Shown piece after piece: positions 62,894-64,000 of a DNA stretch of 64,000 bases. Position numbers and translations under genes: made by a program. Position 1 is the first letter of the stretch, and each line of letters opens with the position of its first letter. The DNA is from Halalkalibacillus halophilus DSM 18494 (GTDB lineage: Bacteria > Bacillota > Bacilli > Bacillales > Alkalibacillaceae): assembly GCF_000423105.1 (NCBI RefSeq), contig NZ_AUHI01000005.1, positions 146,285 through 210,284 of the forward strand. The letters are read 5' to 3'. The notes under the pieces were generated by a model that was not told the DNA's origin, made no database searches, and worked only from the letters and a program-made list of their open reading frames with translations.

Positions 62894-63826
62894 ATGATCG
62901 TTGATGAATGGCGTACAGAAGGATTTGCGGTCAGTCGACTGTTAGAAATACTAGAACTTCCTCGGTCAACCTATTATCGAAGCAAATCTGCTTCTGTTAA
63001 GAAAGAAACGCTGAAGAGAGGACGACCCGCTCCAGGATTCTCAAAAACATTCGATGGAACGATTGTACCAGACGCCTACATTGAAGAGTTGTTTATGGAA
63101 TTCGCTGAGGATGATTGGTATGGCGCATTAGGATACCGCAAATGGGTTGCGCTTTTGCGAGACCGGCACAATATCCAGATTAATCATAAAAAAGGATTTC
63201 GAATCTGTGATGAACTGAATATCTTAAAACCAAAATATGAGCGCAAATCTAAACATCCTAGGAAATTAGCGATAAAGCATCAGATTAGTCAGTCCAATCA
63301 GCTATGGCAAATGGATATCAAATACGGCAAGATTGCACATTCACCACGCTTCGTATTTGTCTGTAGTGTTATCGATGTATTTGACCGATCTATTGTAGGT
63401 TCATACATGGGACCCAGTTGCCGGGCAAAGGATGTCACCCTGATGATGACTAAAGCATTGATTCGCAGAAAGATTCACTTTAAACCACCGAATGACAACC
63501 TTATTATCCGAACGGATAATGGGCCTCAGTTTGTGAGCGAACATTTTGGTGATTATTGTGTAAACCGAGACTTATATCATGAACGAATTCCACCACGTAC
63601 GCCTGATATGAATGCTTATATTGAATCTTATTTTAGCCGTTTACAGGCTGAGTGTTTCGATCGACATCCATTCCATCTATACGACGAAGCCTATCACTAT
63701 ATAAATGAATTCACCGATTTCTATAATTACGATCGACCCCATGGCAGTCTAAAGAATTTATCTCCAGATGTTTTTTATGAGCGTTGGAGAGCGGGGCATA
63801 TAACACAAGAACCCCTTTCGATTTGA
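62894..63826 (+). CDS. IS3-family transposase OrfB (DDE integrase core)
   Basis: 310 residues from its own ATG; in the fusion the frame is open from the slippery site (KKELNPSEDYRAM). N-terminal HTH_21-like part (FAVSRLLEILELPRSTYYR) and rve domain with catalytic Asp in LWQMDIKYG, Asp in IIRTDNGPQF and Glu in AYIESYF, the last two separated by 35 residues. It appears intact. Confidence 0.9.
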   Translation: MIVDEWRTEGFAVSRLLEILELPRSTYYRSKSASVKKETLKRGRPAPGFSKTFDGTIVPDAYIEELFMEFAEDDWYGALGYRKWVALLRDRHNIQINHKKGFRICDELNILKPKYERKSKHPRKLAIKHQISQSNQLWQMDIKYGKIAHSPRFVFVCSVIDVFDRSIVGSYMGPSCRAKDVTLMMTKALIRRKIHFKPPNDNLIIRTDNGPQFVSEHFGDYCVNRDLYHERIPPRTPDMNAYIESYFSRLQAECFDRHPFHLYDEAYHYINEFTDFYNYDRPHGSLKNLSPDVFYERWRAGHITQEPLSI

Positions 63827-63836
63827 CACTAGAAAG

Positions 63837-63940
63837 GAACTTGATAAGGAGAGGGAGAGGTGATAGCCTAGAGAGCTGCCGAAATATTCAACTCGGTCTT
63901 TCGGAGCAAATCGCCTCTCCAGAGGCTCCTTGTCAAGTTC
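63837..63940 (+). other. 104-nt imperfect hairpin, probable structured RNA
   Basis: Three coaxial stems: 63837-63851 with 63926-63940 (15 bp), 63854-63864 with 63910-63920 (11 bp), and 63875-63884 with 63899-63907 (9 bp, one bulged G), ending in a 14-nt loop. Two positions are U-G in plus-strand RNA but A-C in minus-strand RNA, so selection for a plus-strand transcript is suggested. It begins 10 nt after the transposase stop. No T-run follows, so it is not a plain terminator. Confidence 0.6.
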
Positions 63941-64000
63941 ATTGGACTCTAAAAAGAAGCAAACTTAAGCAATTCTAAGTTTGGGTGGGAAAAACCAATA

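Larger units (their letters stand above)
62492..63826 (+). mobile_element. IS3-family insertion sequence (right end not identified)
   Basis: Two overlapping transposase frames with an A9G slippery run and a DDE catalytic domain. The left limit is set tentatively at TGGAC (62492); an AGAATAC/GTATTCT inverted pair (62511-62538) lies just inside. No matching inverted end is found in 63827-64000, so the element may run past the window or be decayed. Target duplications cannot be assessed. Confidence 0.7.

Noticed and set aside
63837..63940. Structured hairpin as an intrinsic terminator or lysine riboswitch
   Set aside because: No T-run follows, and the conserved lysine-riboswitch core blocks are absent; no biosynthetic or transport gene follows within the window.
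63784..63978. 64-codon plus-strand frame at the window end
   Set aside because: Starts inside the transposase 3' end in another frame and crosses the structured hairpin; composition is not protein-like.

Overview
The window is a 64-kb stretch of the chromosome of a low-GC, endospore-forming Bacillaceae bacterium. Most genes lie on the minus strand in the order known from Bacillus subtilis between the cymR/aspS region and the hemAXCDBL operon: hemA to hemL, spoVID, valS, folC, spoIIB, radC, mreBCD, minCD, spoIVFAB, rplU-prp-rpmA, spo0B-obg, safA, coxA, yebC (yrbC), ruvAB, queA-tgt-yajC, secDF, recJ, apt, rel, dtd, hisS-aspS, 6S RNA, rarA, cymR-yrvO-mnmA-yrrB. Sporulation genes (rsfA, spoVB, coxA, safA, spo0B, spoIVFA/FB, spoIIB, spoVID) place it among spore formers. 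A very acidic lipoprotein and the overall gene set would fit a halotolerant genus such as Halobacillus, Pontibacillus or Virgibacillus, but the genus is inference only.

Layout. 1-5 kb: the CymR sulfur-metabolism regulator, a cysteine desulfurase feeding MnmA (tRNA 2-thiouridine), a TPR protein, and RarA. 5-9.3 kb: prespore regulator RsfA on the plus strand, a minus-strand 6S RNA, and hisS-aspS behind a T-box. 9.4-18 kb: dtd, rel, apt, recJ, lapA, secDF, comN. 18-31.8 kb: spoVB, two membrane proteins, yrzE, yajC-tgt-queA, ruvAB, yebC, an SDR reductase, then sporulation genes with nadE between them. 31.8-41.7 kb: spo0B-obg, ribosomal L27/Prp/L21, an RNase E/G-like protein lacking the zinc-link cysteines, spoIVFAB, minCD, mreBCD, radC. 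41.9-49.2 kb: a SpoIIB-like SPOR protein, a diguanylate cyclase, folC, and valS with its own T-box. 49.2-56.9 kb: spoVID and the haem-precursor operon. 57-64 kb is accessory: a LiaF-like membrane protein with a P1 peptidase, an operon of receiver, HEAT-repeat and processive glycosyltransferase genes, an acidic lipoprotein, and an IS3-family element.

The points most worth a second look are: two intergenic arrays of a degenerate ATATCCAGAATTC-like unit repeated every 20-21 bp (eight units at 42.8 kb, about four in opposite orientation at 62.4 kb); a roughly 104-nt imperfect hairpin just downstream of the IS3 transposase whose wobble pairs are consistent only with a plus-strand RNA; the receiver/HEAT/glycosyltransferase operon; the zinc-link-less RNase G-like protein; a hisS-aspS T-box whose specifier and acceptor-pairing base both point to tRNA-Asp; and two hairpins that bury the ribosome binding sites of recJ and coxA. 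Everything rests on reading the sequence; no searches or folding programs were run.
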